Assembly: GCF_001676615.1 (NCBI RefSeq)
Contig: NZ_LYXZ01000030.1
Coordinates: forward strand, 1 to 64,000
Reading direction: 5' to 3'
From: Labrys sp. WJW
GTDB lineage: Bacteria; Pseudomonadota; Alphaproteobacteria; Rhizobiales; Labraceae
DNA: 64,000 nucleotides
Positions 32,229 through 41,508 of the stretch are shown piece by piece (positions within the stretch are counted from its first letter, which is position 1; each line of letters starts with the position of its first letter). The notes under the pieces were generated by a model. That model did not search any database, was not told the DNA's origin, and was given only the letters and a program-made list of their open reading frames with translations. The translations under genes were made by a program, and so were the position numbers.

Positions 32229-35087
32229 TCAGCGCGCTGCGGCAACCCCCGCCGGCAGCACCGTCAGCTTCCAGACGCTACCGGGCTTGAAATAGGTCTT
32301 GGCAAAGGCTCGGATGTCCTCGGGGCCGACCTTGTCGTAAGCGTCCTGGCCGGCGCGAATCAGATCCAGGCGCCGTGGATCGGTCTGGCTGCCGCTCAAT
32401 TTGCCGAGCCAATAGTCGTTTTCCTGCCGCCGACGCCGGATCGTCTCGATCTTCGGGGCTCGGGCGCGGGCGAGTTCGTCGGCGGAGACGGGCTTGTCCG
32501 CAAGATCCGCGGCGATCTTGTCCACCAGCGCATAGAAGGAGGCGACCTTGGCCGGCGTGGTCTCGACCATGGCATAGACATAGCCGAAGCCCGGCAGGGA
32601 AGAAGACAGGTCGACCGATCCCTGGGGAGAGTAGGTCGCCCCCTCGGCGATGCGGAACTCGTCGATCAGGCGGTTGACCAGGATCGAGCTGGCGAGATCG
32701 GCCGTGAAGCTGCGCGGAATGTCCGACAGCATGTCGCCCACCGGTATCGCCACCAGCACGGCGGCATTGTCCGGACGCCCGGAATGGGTATGCACGACCG
32801 GCTCGGCCGTGACGACGGGAAAGGCCCCGCCGCCATCGGCGACCGGCGCCGGCAGTACAGGACGGGGCGGCAGCGCACCGAAGGTTGCCGCGACTTCACG
32901 GATGGCATCATCCACGCCGATATCGCCGACAATGGTGATGTCGAGGGCGCCCTTGGCAAAGACCGGCGAGAACAGGGCCTGGAAATCGTCAGGCTTGGCC
33001 GCCAGCAATTGCGGGCGGTCAGGGAAGGTCCAGCGTGGATCGCCGGAATGGATCAGCCCCTGGAAGTCCCGGCTGACCACCACGCCGGCCGTCGCCTCAT
33101 ATTGCGGCAGATTGGCGAGATAGAGCTGGCGGATCCGCTCGAAGACCTCCGGCCGCCAGGCGGGATCGGAGGCATAGGCGGCGAAGATCTGCAGCTGGGT
33201 GGCGAGATCGGCCGGACGGGTCGTGCCTTCGAACTTGAAGGCATTGTCCTCCAGCGAGAAGCCGATGCTGGCGATCTTGGGCGCCAGCACCTTCTGCATG
33301 TCGTCATAGTCGATCGCCTTCAGGCCGGAGAGCTCGACCGCCTGGGCGGTCCAGGTCGGAACCGGCCGGTCATGCGGCAGGTCGAGCCGGCCCCGGCCGA
33401 TATCGAGGCGGACCTGGATCTCGTCGGCCCGGAATTTGGTGGGCTTGACGGTCAGGCGGACGCCATTGGCAAAACGCACCATGGTCGCGCCGAGATCCTC
33501 GACGGTGCGGCGCTCGACGACGGTGCCCGGGCTGCCGAAATTCGTGTAGGGCCAGACCACTGCCGCGGCATCGGCCGGCGCGGTCACGGCAACGGATTGC
33601 GACTGCGCATAGGCCTTCTCGACCACGGCCGGCTCCGGCGGCTCGGCGCCCTGCAGCACCAGGCGCGGGCCGCTGCCGGAGAACACGGCTTGGACGGCCT
33701 TGTCGACCTCGGCAGCCGTCAACCCCTTCACCATGCGCTCGAACAAGGCGAGATCGTCGGCCGGCGAGGTGAAGACCTTGGCCTCGTCGACGCTGTTGGC
33801 GAGCATCGCGGCAAGATCGGGGCTGGTGCGCGTCGCCGCGCCATCGGCCAGGGACTGCAAAGCAGAACGATATTCCGCCACCTCGCGATCGACCTCGGCC
33901 TGGCTCGTGCCGAAGCGCAGCAGACGGCGCTGTTCCTGGTCGAGCGCAGCCAGGCCCTTGTCCCAGGCACCGGCTTCGACATCGGCGGACAGCAGGCTGG
34001 CGCGGGCCGATTCGTAGAGATCCTGCAAGCCGACATCGGCGGCGATGAAGGGCGGATTGGCCTTGCGCGACAGGGCCTGGAGGCGACGCTTGAGCACGGA
34101 CAGGCCGACATATTCGATCGCGGTCCCGCGCCGCTTGGCATAGCTGTCGGGCGCGGCGTCGTAGGGACGGATCCAGCTGAGATAGATCTTGGTGTTGGCG
34201 CTGGGAATCTTGACGACATCGGCGCCGACGCCGCGCTTGAGCGGCTGGCCGAGATCCGGCTCGGCCACGGCAGGTCCGACCGGCTTCCAGTCCTCGAAGC
34301 GCCGGCGGATCTCCGCCTCCATCGCGGCGGGGTCGATATCGCCGACCACCAGCAACGTCGCACGGTCCGGGCGGTAATTGGCCTGGTAATAGGCGCGCAG
34401 CCGCTCGATCGGCGCGGTACGGATGATCTCGGTCTTGCCGATCGGGGCGCGTTCCGGCACGCGCTGTCCGGCGAGGAGGACGTTGAACAGGCCCATGACG
34501 CCGCGATAGCCGGGCGTGTCGCGCAAGCGCTCCTCGGAAAGAACGACGCCGCGCTCGCGATCGAGGGCGGAGGCGCTGAGCGTCAGTTCGCTCGCGGTCT
34601 CGCGCATCAGCATCAGTCCGGTGGAGACGGTATCGGCATCGACCTCAGGCAGGTCGAGCGCATAGACCGTCTCGTCATAGCTGGTATGGGCATTGGTATC
34701 GGCCCCGAAAGCCAGCCCCTTGCGCTGCAGGATGCGCACCATCTCTCCTTCCGGCACCCGGGTCGAGCCCTTGAAGGCCATGTGCTCGAGCATATGGGCA
34801 AGGCCCTGCTGGTCGTCGGCCTCCTGCAGCGAGCCCGATCCGATGCGCAGCCGGATGGCGGCCTGGCCGGCGGGCGTGGTGTTGCGCATCACCGCAAAGC
34901 GCATGCCATTGCCGAGCACGCCGAAGCGGATGCCGGCTTCCGGCTTCAGGTCGCTATCGGCCTGAGGCCAAGTTGCGATCCCGGCAGCGGTCTCGGCTCG
35001 GGCGGGAAAGGGAGCGACGGACAGGCAAAGCAGGGCCGCCGCGATCAGGCGATGGGCGAGCCGCAGGCGCAAGACAGAATGGGACAA
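32229..35087 (-). CDS. M16-family zinc metallopeptidase, two-module
   Basis: A 952-residue exported protease of the pitrilysin/insulinase family. It has a signal peptide (residues about 1-32, cleaved near ARAET). The N-terminal catalytic module carries H98-x-x-E-H102 (HMLEH) with the distal ligand E178 (76 residues later). A second M16 module lacking the zinc motif fills the C-terminal half (about 520-950). This arrangement is that of periplasmic PqqL-like or processing-peptidase-like enzymes. No operon partner is seen; the ModE-like gene converges at its 3' end. Confidence 0.92.
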   Translation of the reverse strand: MSHSVLRLRLAHRLIAAALLCLSVAPFPARAETAAGIATWPQADSDLKPEAGIRFGVLGNGMRFAVMRNTTPAGQAAIRLRIGSGSLQEADDQQGLAHMLEHMAFKGSTRVPEGEMVRILQRKGLAFGADTNAHTSYDETVYALDLPEVDADTVSTGLMLMRETASELTLSASALDRERGVVLSEERLRDTPGYRGVMGLFNVLLAGQRVPERAPIGKTEIIRTAPIERLRAYYQANYRPDRATLLVVGDIDPAAMEAEIRRRFEDWKPVGPAVAEPDLGQPLKRGVGADVVKIPSANTKIYLSWIRPYDAAPDSYAKRRGTAIEYVGLSVLKRRLQALSRKANPPFIAADVGLQDLYESARASLLSADVEAGAWDKGLAALDQEQRRLLRFGTSQAEVDREVAEYRSALQSLADGAATRTSPDLAAMLANSVDEAKVFTSPADDLALFERMVKGLTAAEVDKAVQAVFSGSGPRLVLQGAEPPEPAVVEKAYAQSQSVAVTAPADAAAVVWPYTNFGSPGTVVERRTVEDLGATMVRFANGVRLTVKPTKFRADEIQVRLDIGRGRLDLPHDRPVPTWTAQAVELSGLKAIDYDDMQKVLAPKIASIGFSLEDNAFKFEGTTRPADLATQLQIFAAYASDPAWRPEVFERIRQLYLANLPQYEATAGVVVSRDFQGLIHSGDPRWTFPDRPQLLAAKPDDFQALFSPVFAKGALDITIVGDIGVDDAIREVAATFGALPPRPVLPAPVADGGGAFPVVTAEPVVHTHSGRPDNAAVLVAIPVGDMLSDIPRSFTADLASSILVNRLIDEFRIAEGATYSPQGSVDLSSSLPGFGYVYAMVETTPAKVASFYALVDKIAADLADKPVSADELARARAPKIETIRRRRQENDYWLGKLSGSQTDPRRLDLIRAGQDAYDKVGPEDIRAFAKTYFKPGSVWKLTVLPAGVAAAR

Positions 35088-35192
35088 GCAGGATCTCTAT
35101 CGGGGAGGGACAAATTTTGCCCGCCCAGCATAGCATCATTCCCCAAGGTTGCGGCAACCCTGCGGCCCGGCGCGATGGCGCAGTGGCCAGCC

Positions 35193-35558
35193 TCACCATC
35201 GGCCACGGGAATATTTCATCAGGCAGACATGCTTGGCGTATTTGCTGGGCGTGATGACGACTGGCGGGGTGCTGCCATAGGCCTTCCCCGTTTCGATGTC
35301 CGGATCGTCTTTATAGAAGCCGCTCTTATAGCTCGTGGTGCAATCGCCGAATTTGTTGCAAACCTCGAGCTTGGTGCAGATGATGGCCTCGTTCTGCTCG
35401 TAAATATAATAGGTTGCCCCGGAATAGGGCGGACGCGGATAATTTTCGGTGCGGACGGTCACCGTTCCCCCGTCTCTGCCGAAATCCTGCGCGGCGGCCG
35501 GAATGCCGCCGGCAAGGCAAGACGAGACCATCAAAACCAAGCCCGCCATATTGCGCAT
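35193..35558 (-). CDS. Hypothetical exported protein
   Basis: A 121-residue protein with a signal peptide (MRNMAGLVLMVSSCLAGGIPAAAQ). The mature part of about 97 residues has four cysteines (ICTKLEVCNKFGDCTTS and HVCLMKY) that could form disulfides in the periplasm. An in-frame ATG lies 10 codons upstream, but the chosen start gives a standard signal peptide. No family recognised. Confidence 0.65.
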   Translation of the reverse strand: MRNMAGLVLMVSSCLAGGIPAAAQDFGRDGGTVTVRTENYPRPPYSGATYYIYEQNEAIICTKLEVCNKFGDCTTSYKSGFYKDDPDIETGKAYGSTPPVVITPSKYAKHVCLMKYSRGRW

Positions 35559-35742
35559 GGAACCACCCGCCTTCCTTTTCGATCCCATCCAGCCCTATGG
35601 CCTTGGCAGATGGCCGTCAACGGACCGGTACACCGGCATCAGATCCGGAGCCGGGAGAGCGAAGATGGCACCCGAGCCGCTTTCCGACGGGCGCGGGCAA
35701 AGTGCCCCATGCGCCCGTCCTGGCGATCTTACGGAGAGTGGA

Positions 35743-37107
35743 TCAGACCGAGACCGGCCGCACCGGGCCCTTGCCGCGCTTTGAATCCAGCGGGATCGGA
35801 TCGTTGGTGCCGCGGCTCGTCGGCTTGGTCGGCGCCAAGTTGGAGCGGATGAAGTCGGAGATGCGCGGCGCGATCTCGGCGCGGAAGCGCGAGCCGTTGA
35901 AGACGCCGTAATGCCCGACACCGAGCTGGGTATAATGGGCCCGCTTGTCGGCCGGCAGGTTGACGCACAAGCCATGGGCCGCATGGGTCTGGCCGTGGCC
36001 GGTGATGTCGTCGTTCTCGCCCTCGATGGTGAAGAGCGCAGTGTTGCGGATGGCGCCCGGATCGACCGGCTTGCCGCGATGGGTCATCTCGCCCTTGGCA
36101 AGGGCGTATTTGACGAACACGGTGTCGACCGTCTGCAGGTAGAATTCTGCCGTCAGATCCATCACCGAGAGATATTCGTCATAGAATTCGCGATGCTTCT
36201 GGGCGCTGTCGCCGTCACCGCGCACCAGATCGAAATACAGCGTCTTGTGTGCGTCGAAATGGCGGCTGAGGTTCATCGTCATGAAGCCGGTCAACTGCAG
36301 GAAGCCAGGATAGACGTCGCGCATGAAGCCTGGATTGGGGAACGGCACCTTGGTGATGACGTTCGAGCGGAACCAGTCGACGCCCTTCTCGACGGCGACG
36401 TCGTTGACCTTGGTCGGCGAGAGGCGGGTATCGATCGGGCCGCCCATCAGCGTCATGGTCAGCGGCGCATAGGGGTCCTTCTCCGCTTCCATGCGAGATA
36501 CCGCCGCCATCACCGGCACCGAAGGCTGACAGACGCCGATCACATGGGTATCGGGGCCGAGCACATGCAGCATCGAGATGATGTAGTCGATATAGTCGTC
36601 GAGATCGAAGCGTCCCTCCGATACCGGCACCAGGCGGGCATCGGTCCAGTCGGTGATGTAGACCTCATGACTGGGCAGGAAGGCCTCGACCGTGCCGCGC
36701 AGCAAGGTGGCGTAATGGCCCGACATCGGCGCCACGATCAGGAGCTTCGGGTCCGCACGGTGATTGCCGCGGATGGCGCGGGAAAAATGCAGGAGATTGC
36801 AGAAGGGCCGGCGCCAGACGACTTCCTCGTGCACGCCGACACGCTCGCCGCCCACCAGCACGTCCTTGATGCCGAATTCAGGCTTGCCGTAACGGCGCGT
36901 CACGCGCTCGAAGACCTCGCAGGCCGCCGCAACCGACTTGCCCCAGGTGGTCATGGAAAAAGGATTGCCGGGATTCTCAAAAAACGCCCGAGTCGCATCG
37001 GAAAAGGCTCTAGTCGGGCCGAGCGCCGCATGAGTCGCTTCGTAGATGGTGTAGACGGGCGCGGAAATCGCCCCCAACCCCATCATGCCCTTAAGTTCTT
37101 CAAACAT
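35743..37107 (-). CDS. phaZ: Intracellular polyhydroxyalkanoate depolymerase
   Basis: A 454-residue alpha/beta-hydrolase-like enzyme that mobilises stored PHB granules. It matches the PhaZ1 family: MFEELKGMMGLGA start, LLIVAPMSGHYATLLRGTV, TDWTDARLVPVSEGRFDLDDY, the nucleophile Cys in HVIGVCQPSVP (Cys instead of Ser, as in Cupriavidus PhaZ), and a C-terminal GQTHAAHGLC/GVGHYGVFNGSRF histidine. The C-terminal 30 residues are basic and likely disordered. It is monocistronic; phaC is not in the window. Confidence 0.94.
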   Translation of the reverse strand: MFEELKGMMGLGAISAPVYTIYEATHAALGPTRAFSDATRAFFENPGNPFSMTTWGKSVAAACEVFERVTRRYGKPEFGIKDVLVGGERVGVHEEVVWRRPFCNLLHFSRAIRGNHRADPKLLIVAPMSGHYATLLRGTVEAFLPSHEVYITDWTDARLVPVSEGRFDLDDYIDYIISMLHVLGPDTHVIGVCQPSVPVMAAVSRMEAEKDPYAPLTMTLMGGPIDTRLSPTKVNDVAVEKGVDWFRSNVITKVPFPNPGFMRDVYPGFLQLTGFMTMNLSRHFDAHKTLYFDLVRGDGDSAQKHREFYDEYLSVMDLTAEFYLQTVDTVFVKYALAKGEMTHRGKPVDPGAIRNTALFTIEGENDDITGHGQTHAAHGLCVNLPADKRAHYTQLGVGHYGVFNGSRFRAEIAPRISDFIRSNLAPTKPTSRGTNDPIPLDSKRGKGPVRPVSV

Positions 37108-37284
37108 AGCACCACCAAACTACAGATTGCAGGTCCGTCGCTGAATGCTCGTCACGGATTTGTCATAGCAGGATTATTGCGACGCAACAAATATTCCGGA
37201 CTGTAGAAGCGATATCGTCAACAATCTGATACCAGCGGCAGGCAGGAAGCCTATGCTGCTCCGACACGACCAAGGGAGTCCGAA

Positions 37285-38184
37285 ATGCCCACCCAGCCCG
37301 CCCTCGGCTTGACCTCGCGCGAGGGGCAGCCGGATCTGTCCGACCTCGCCGCCCGGCTCGACGAGGTCGCCGATCTCGGCCTCGCTTTTGTCGAGCTACC
37401 CGCTTACCACTACGATCTCGTGCTCGCCGGGCGCCTGATGGCCGCGCGCGTCGCCGAATTCGAGGCCATATGCCGAGACCGTCCCTTTGGCTTCACCGTG
37501 CATGGCCCGCTGCCGATCAACTTCATGGCCCCGCCGGCGCTGCTGCCGCGCTTCCTGGAAACCACCGAAGCCTTCATCGAAATCGCGGCCCGCATCGGGG
37601 CGCCTCACCTCGTCATCCATGCCGGCATGATGCAGGCCGACGAGCGCCACGACGCCGAGAATGCCGCCGCCCGCCAGCGCGACTATCTCCGCCGTGCCGG
37701 CGATGTCGCGGCCGCGCATGATGTCGTGCTCTGCGTCGAGAACCTGTTCGATTTCGGCCCCTATGCCGCGACGCCGAGTATTGCGCGCCTGGCCGAGGAA
37801 CTCGCTCTGATCGACCATCCGCATGTCCGGGCCACGTTCGACTTCAGCCATGGCCTCATCCATGCCAGCCAATATGGCTATGACTTCCTGGAGGAAGCCA
37901 AGGCTCTGGCCCCCTTCGCCAAGCACCTGCATCTGCACGATTCCTTTGGCCAGCCCGACCTGCCCTGGGTCTATGACAGCGCCGAGGCCAATGCCTTCGG
38001 CCTCGGCGACCTGCACCTGCCGCTGGGCTGGGGCAGCCTGCCCTGGGACGCCCTCGCCGAGCACTGCAGCTTCCCGGCCGACGTCATTGCCATTCACGAG
38101 CTCAACGAGCGCTTCTGGCGCGACCGGCAGGAGGCGCTCGACAATGCCAGGGGTTTCCTGGGCCGGCTTCGCATGACGGGGTGA
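37285..38184 (+). CDS. Sugar phosphate isomerase/epimerase-like TIM barrel
   Basis: A 299-residue xylose-isomerase-like/AP-endonuclease-2 family barrel. It shows metal-ligand style motifs: VHGPLPINF, PHLVIHAGMM, VVLCVENLFD (Glu), FDFSHGLIHA (Asp/His), KHLHLHDSFG (His) and ELNERF (Glu). Substrate cannot be read. AGGGAG precedes ATG 37285. It is monocistronic or weakly linked to the following BKACE gene, 143 bases downstream. Confidence 0.85.
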   Translation: MPTQPALGLTSREGQPDLSDLAARLDEVADLGLAFVELPAYHYDLVLAGRLMAARVAEFEAICRDRPFGFTVHGPLPINFMAPPALLPRFLETTEAFIEIAARIGAPHLVIHAGMMQADERHDAENAAARQRDYLRRAGDVAAAHDVVLCVENLFDFGPYAATPSIARLAEELALIDHPHVRATFDFSHGLIHASQYGYDFLEEAKALAPFAKHLHLHDSFGQPDLPWVYDSAEANAFGLGDLHLPLGWGSLPWDALAEHCSFPADVIAIHELNERFWRDRQEALDNARGFLGRLRMTG

Positions 38185-38327
38185 GAAGGCGGACGAGACG
38201 TCCACCCTTGGGAACCACCACATAAGCCGTCAAAGCGCCCCTGTCGCATTCTGCACCGTGCCTGTCGCGACAGGTCACGTGCGTAAACAGGGCTGGCCTA
38301 ACATCGGCTTCACAGGGAGGAAACACC

Positions 38328-39209
38328 GTGAATACCGACGTCATCATATCCTGCGCGATCACCGGAGCCGGCGACACCGTCGGCAAGCACCCGGCCATTC
38401 CGGTCACGCCCAAGCAGATTGCCGATTCCGCCATCGAGGCGGCCAAGGCGGGTGCCGCCATCGCCCATCTGCATGTCCGCGATGTCGAGACCGGCAAGGC
38501 CGGGCGCAAGCTCGAACATTACCGCGAAGCCGTCGAGCGCATCCGCGATTCGGGCGTGGACGTGGTGATCAACCTCACCGCCGGCATGGGTGGCGACTTC
38601 TTCTTCGATCCCGCCAATCCGCGCACCGGCGGCGCCGGCACCGACATCGCCAATGCGGCCGAACGCGTCGCCCATGTCGAGGAACTGAGGCCCGAGATCT
38701 GCACGCTGGACTGCGGCTCGGTGAATTTCGGCGACGGCCTGTTCATGGCCACCGGCGAGACGCTGCGCGAAATGGCCGAGCGCATCCAGGCCGTCGGCGT
38801 GAAGCCCGAGATCGAGTGCTTCGAGCTTGGCCATATCTGGCAGGCCAAGGACCTGATCAAGCGTGGCCTGATCGATGCGCCGCCGATGTTCCAGCTCTGC
38901 CTCGGCATTCCCTGGGGCGCGGAAGCGACCACCGAGACCATGGTCGCGATGCGCAACCATCTGCCGCCGGGCGCCAATTGGGCCGCCTTCGCCATCGGCC
39001 GCATGCAGATGCCCTTCGTGGCCCAGTCCATGCTGCTGGGCGGCAATGTCCGCGTCGGCCTGGAAGACAATATCTGGCTCGATCGCGGCGTGCATGCGAC
39101 CAACCAGTCGCTCACCACCCGTGCCAAGGAAGTCATCGAGCGCCTGGGCGGGCGGGCGCTGACTCCGGCCGAGGCGCGCGACAAGCTCGGCCTCAAGAAG
39201 CAGAAATGA
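38328..39209 (+). CDS. Beta-keto acid cleavage enzyme (BKACE, DUF849), probable 3-dehydrocarnitine type
   Basis: A 293-residue TIM-barrel, zinc-dependent enzyme that reacts a beta-keto acid with acetyl-CoA. H47 and H49 (AHLHVRD) are the expected zinc ligands; ITGAGDTVGKHPAIPVTP is the family opening. It overlaps (ATGA) a hotdog thioesterase gene. BKACE plus thioesterase is the arrangement of carnitine degradation, in which 3-dehydrocarnitine gives betainyl-CoA and acetoacetate and the thioesterase frees glycine betaine. The first enzyme, L-carnitine dehydrogenase, is missing from the neighbourhood. GTG 38328 has GGGAGG upstream. Confidence 0.85.
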   Translation: MNTDVIISCAITGAGDTVGKHPAIPVTPKQIADSAIEAAKAGAAIAHLHVRDVETGKAGRKLEHYREAVERIRDSGVDVVINLTAGMGGDFFFDPANPRTGGAGTDIANAAERVAHVEELRPEICTLDCGSVNFGDGLFMATGETLREMAERIQAVGVKPEIECFELGHIWQAKDLIKRGLIDAPPMFQLCLGIPWGAEATTETMVAMRNHLPPGANWAAFAIGRMQMPFVAQSMLLGGNVRVGLEDNIWLDRGVHATNQSLTTRAKEVIERLGGRALTPAEARDKLGLKKQK

Positions 39210-39742
39210 GCCGGGTCACCACCCCCAACGAAGGCAAGCCCTTCCAGGGCTGGGATCGGGCCAAACCGATCCCGGCCCCTTTGGCCTTGCACCGCACGCC
39301 GGTGGTCGAGGCCTGGACCGACTATAACGACCACATGACCGAGAGCGCCTTCCTGCTGGCGTTCGGGGATTCCTCGGACGCCTTTTTCCGCATGATCGGC
39401 GTCGACGAGGCCTATCGCGCGGCCGGTTCCTCGATCTACACCATGGAAACGCGCATCCGGAACCTGCGCGAGGCCCATATCGGCGATCCCCTGGCGCTGA
39501 CGCTGCAGCTCATCGACCACGATGCCAAGCGCCTGCACGTCTTCCACGCCATGACCAACGAGGCCGATGGCGAGGTGCTCGCCACCGCCGAGCAGATCCT
39601 GGTGCATGTCGACATGCAGGCCGGGCGCTCCTCCCCCTTCCCGCCTGAGATCGCCGAACGGATCGAGGCGATCGCCAAGGCCCATGCCGGCCTGCCGGTG
39701 CCAGCCACCGTGGGCGTACCGCTGGGCATCCGGCGGAAATAG
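39206..39742 (+). CDS. Hotdog-fold thioesterase (probable betainyl-CoA thioesterase)
   Basis: A 178-residue 4-hydroxybenzoyl-CoA-thioesterase-like protein. VVEAWTDYNDHMTESAFLLAFGDSSDAFF has the family catalytic D-Y-N-x-H pattern, followed by YTMETRIRNLREAHIGDPL and ATAEQILVHVDMQ. The start codon overlaps the BKACE stop. By gene order it would release glycine betaine from betainyl-CoA; the specificity is inferred from context. Confidence 0.85.
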   Translation: MSRVTTPNEGKPFQGWDRAKPIPAPLALHRTPVVEAWTDYNDHMTESAFLLAFGDSSDAFFRMIGVDEAYRAAGSSIYTMETRIRNLREAHIGDPLALTLQLIDHDAKRLHVFHAMTNEADGEVLATAEQILVHVDMQAGRSSPFPPEIAERIEAIAKAHAGLPVPATVGVPLGIRRK

Positions 39743-39778
39743 GGGCTGCACGGCCCATCCCAGCAAGACGCGACCCGC

Positions 39779-39904
39779 CTTCTCCCCTTGCGGGAGAAGG
39801 TGCCCCGAAGGGGCGGATGAGGGGTGGCGGCGCCCTCCTCGCAAGAATTGCGTTTCTCCCCTCATCCGGCGCTACGCGCCACCTTCTCCCCCAAGGGGAG
39901 AAGG
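39779..39904. repeat. Palindromic intergenic element, family C
   Basis: The left end ccttctccccttgcgggaga pairs with the right end ctcccccaaggggagaagg, and inner gcggatgagggg pairs with cccctcatccggc. This is the common rhizobial cttctccc...ggggagaag element. It lies between the thioesterase and the cycM terminator. Confidence 0.85.
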
Positions 39905-39945
39905 CTGATCGCGGCTCACTCGGAGAGATCGAGATCACATCACAG

Positions 39946-39972
39946 CAAAAAGCCGGGCGCAGGGCCCGGCTT
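39946..39972 (-). terminator. Rho-independent terminator of cycM
   Basis: Read on the minus strand, AAGCCGGGC-cctgc-GCCCGGCTT is followed by TTTG. A 9-bp GC stem with T-run sits 28 bases after the cycM stop. Confidence 0.8.
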
Positions 39973-39999
39973 CGGTATTTCTGGCAGGAGCGCCACTGC

Positions 40000-40554
40000 T
40001 TACTTCGGCAGATCGATCGGCTTGTCGCTCTTGGAATTGAGATAGGCCAGGATGTCGGCGCGATCCTGCGGCTTGGGCAGGCCGGCGAAGGACATCTTGG
40101 TGCCCTTGGCGAAAGCCTGCGGGCTCTTGATGAAGTGGTAGAAATCGTCGGGCGTCCAGGTCTCGCCCTTGTCATGCAGCGCCTTGATGGCGTCGGAATA
40201 GGCGAAGTCCGACTTGTGGCCCTTCGGGCCGCCGATCACGCCGAACAGGTTCGGGCCCACGCCGTTCTTGCCGCTCTGGTCGTCGGTGTGGCAGGCCGCG
40301 CACTTCTTGAAGATGGCGGCGCCCTTTTCGACCGAAGCCTTGGCGACCAGCTCGGCCAGCGGCGGATCCTGGGAGGCGGCAGGCGCCTCGGCCGTGGCGG
40401 CCGGCGCAGCGTCGGCGAGTTCGTAGCCAGCCTTCTCCGGTTTTTCCTGCTTGAAAATCTCCTCGGCGACGATACCGAGTCCCAGGGTCAGCATCAGCGT
40501 GCCCAGGACTGCGCCGGCAATCTTGTTCAGTTCAAACGATGACGACGAACTCAT
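40000..40554 (-). CDS. cycM: Membrane-anchored cytochrome c (CycM type)
   Basis: A 184-residue class I cytochrome c. An uncleaved N-terminal anchor (about 10-32, IAGAVLGTLMLTLGLGIVAEEIF) is followed by an Ala/Pro-rich linker and a cytochrome domain with heme motif CAACH and axial Met in GTKMSFAGL. CycM passes electrons from the bc1 complex to aa3 oxidase in rhizobia. A strong terminator follows it. The NKIAGAVLGTLM start is typical of the family. Confidence 0.93.
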   Translation of the reverse strand: MSSSSSFELNKIAGAVLGTLMLTLGLGIVAEEIFKQEKPEKAGYELADAAPAATAEAPAASQDPPLAELVAKASVEKGAAIFKKCAACHTDDQSGKNGVGPNLFGVIGGPKGHKSDFAYSDAIKALHDKGETWTPDDFYHFIKSPQAFAKGTKMSFAGLPKPQDRADILAYLNSKSDKPIDLPK

Positions 40555-40764
40555 CCCCGGCTCCGACTCGAGATCAATCTGACGAAAGGCATAAGATGCC
40601 CCCGCACCTCATGGCCTCAAACACAAACTCCGGTAGCCGCTCTGTCAAGCGGCAAACCGCATGGGACCCTCTATCCGGTTTGACCGGTAGTTTGCAACTC
40701 GTATAAATCGCGCGCGCTTGCTACTTTTCGCCGCCCCGCTCCGGAAGCGGCTGTTCAGAGGCTG

Positions 40765-41505
40765 TTGTCCTTGTCCAATCCCCTCATCCTGATCCCCGCC
40801 CGCATGGCCTCGACCCGCCTGCCGGGCAAGCCGCTCGCCCCGATCGCAGGCGAAGCGATGATCGTGCATGTCTGGCGCCGCGCCTGCGAATCGCGCCTGG
40901 GCCGGGCGGTGGTCGCGACCGATACGGCCGAGGTCGCCGAGGCGATCCGCGCCGCGGGCGGTGAAGCGGTGATGACGCGGCCCGACCATCCGACCGGCTC
41001 CGATCGCATTTACGAGGCTTTGAGCGCTATCGACCCCGAGGGCCGGCACGACACCATCATCAATGTCCAGGGCGACCTTCCGACCATCGAGCCGGAGACC
41101 ATCCGCGCCGTGTTCGGCCCGCTCGCCAACGAGGCTGTGGATATCGCCACCCTCGCCGCGGTGATCACGCGCGAGGAGGAGAAGACCAATTCCAGCGTGG
41201 TGAAGGTGGTGGGCACGCCGATCGGGCCCGGCGTGCTGCGGGCGCTGTATTTCACCCGCGCCACGGCGCCCTGGGGCGAGGGCGGGCTCTATCATCATAT
41301 CGGCCTCTACGCCTATCGCCGGGCCGCGCTGGAGCGTTTCGTCACCCTGCCGCCTGCCCCCCTTGAGCAGCGCGAGCGCCTCGAACAGCTCAGGGCCCTG
41401 GAAGCGGGCATGCGCATCGATGTTGCGGTCGTCCCCGCCGTGCCGCTAGGTGTGGACACCCAGGAAGACCTCGATCGCGCCCGCCAAATTCTCGAAAGAA
41501 CCTAG
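40765..41505 (+). CDS. kdsB: 3-deoxy-manno-octulosonate cytidylyltransferase
   Basis: A 246-residue CMP-Kdo synthetase, activating Kdo for lipopolysaccharide. Motifs: LILIPARMASTRLPGKPLAPI (nucleotide loop), TDTAEVAEAI, NVQGDLPTIEP (metal-binding Asp), and GLYAYRRAALERF. No ATG exists before the stop upstream; translation likely begins at TTG 40765 or TTG 40771 behind an AGAGG. pheA starts 3 bases after its stop, so the two are an operon. Confidence 0.94.
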   Translation: MSLSNPLILIPARMASTRLPGKPLAPIAGEAMIVHVWRRACESRLGRAVVATDTAEVAEAIRAAGGEAVMTRPDHPTGSDRIYEALSAIDPEGRHDTIINVQGDLPTIEPETIRAVFGPLANEAVDIATLAAVITREEEKTNSSVVKVVGTPIGPGVLRALYFTRATAPWGEGGLYHHIGLYAYRRAALERFVTLPPAPLEQRERLEQLRALEAGMRIDVAVVPAVPLGVDTQEDLDRARQILERT

Positions 41506-41508
41506 CGT

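Noticed and set aside
32163..35852. Very long plus-strand open frame (over 1200 codons) opposite the M16 peptidase
   Set aside because: It is antisense to a complete M16 gene with signal peptide and HxxEH motif. Its product is rich in low-complexity Arg/Gly/Asp and has no recognisable domain; such frames are a by-product of GC-rich codon use.
38258..39205. Long N-terminal extension of the thioesterase frame through the BKACE gene
   Set aside because: The extension is a shadow of the BKACE coding sequence; the ATG at 39206 overlapping the BKACE stop gives a normal thioesterase.
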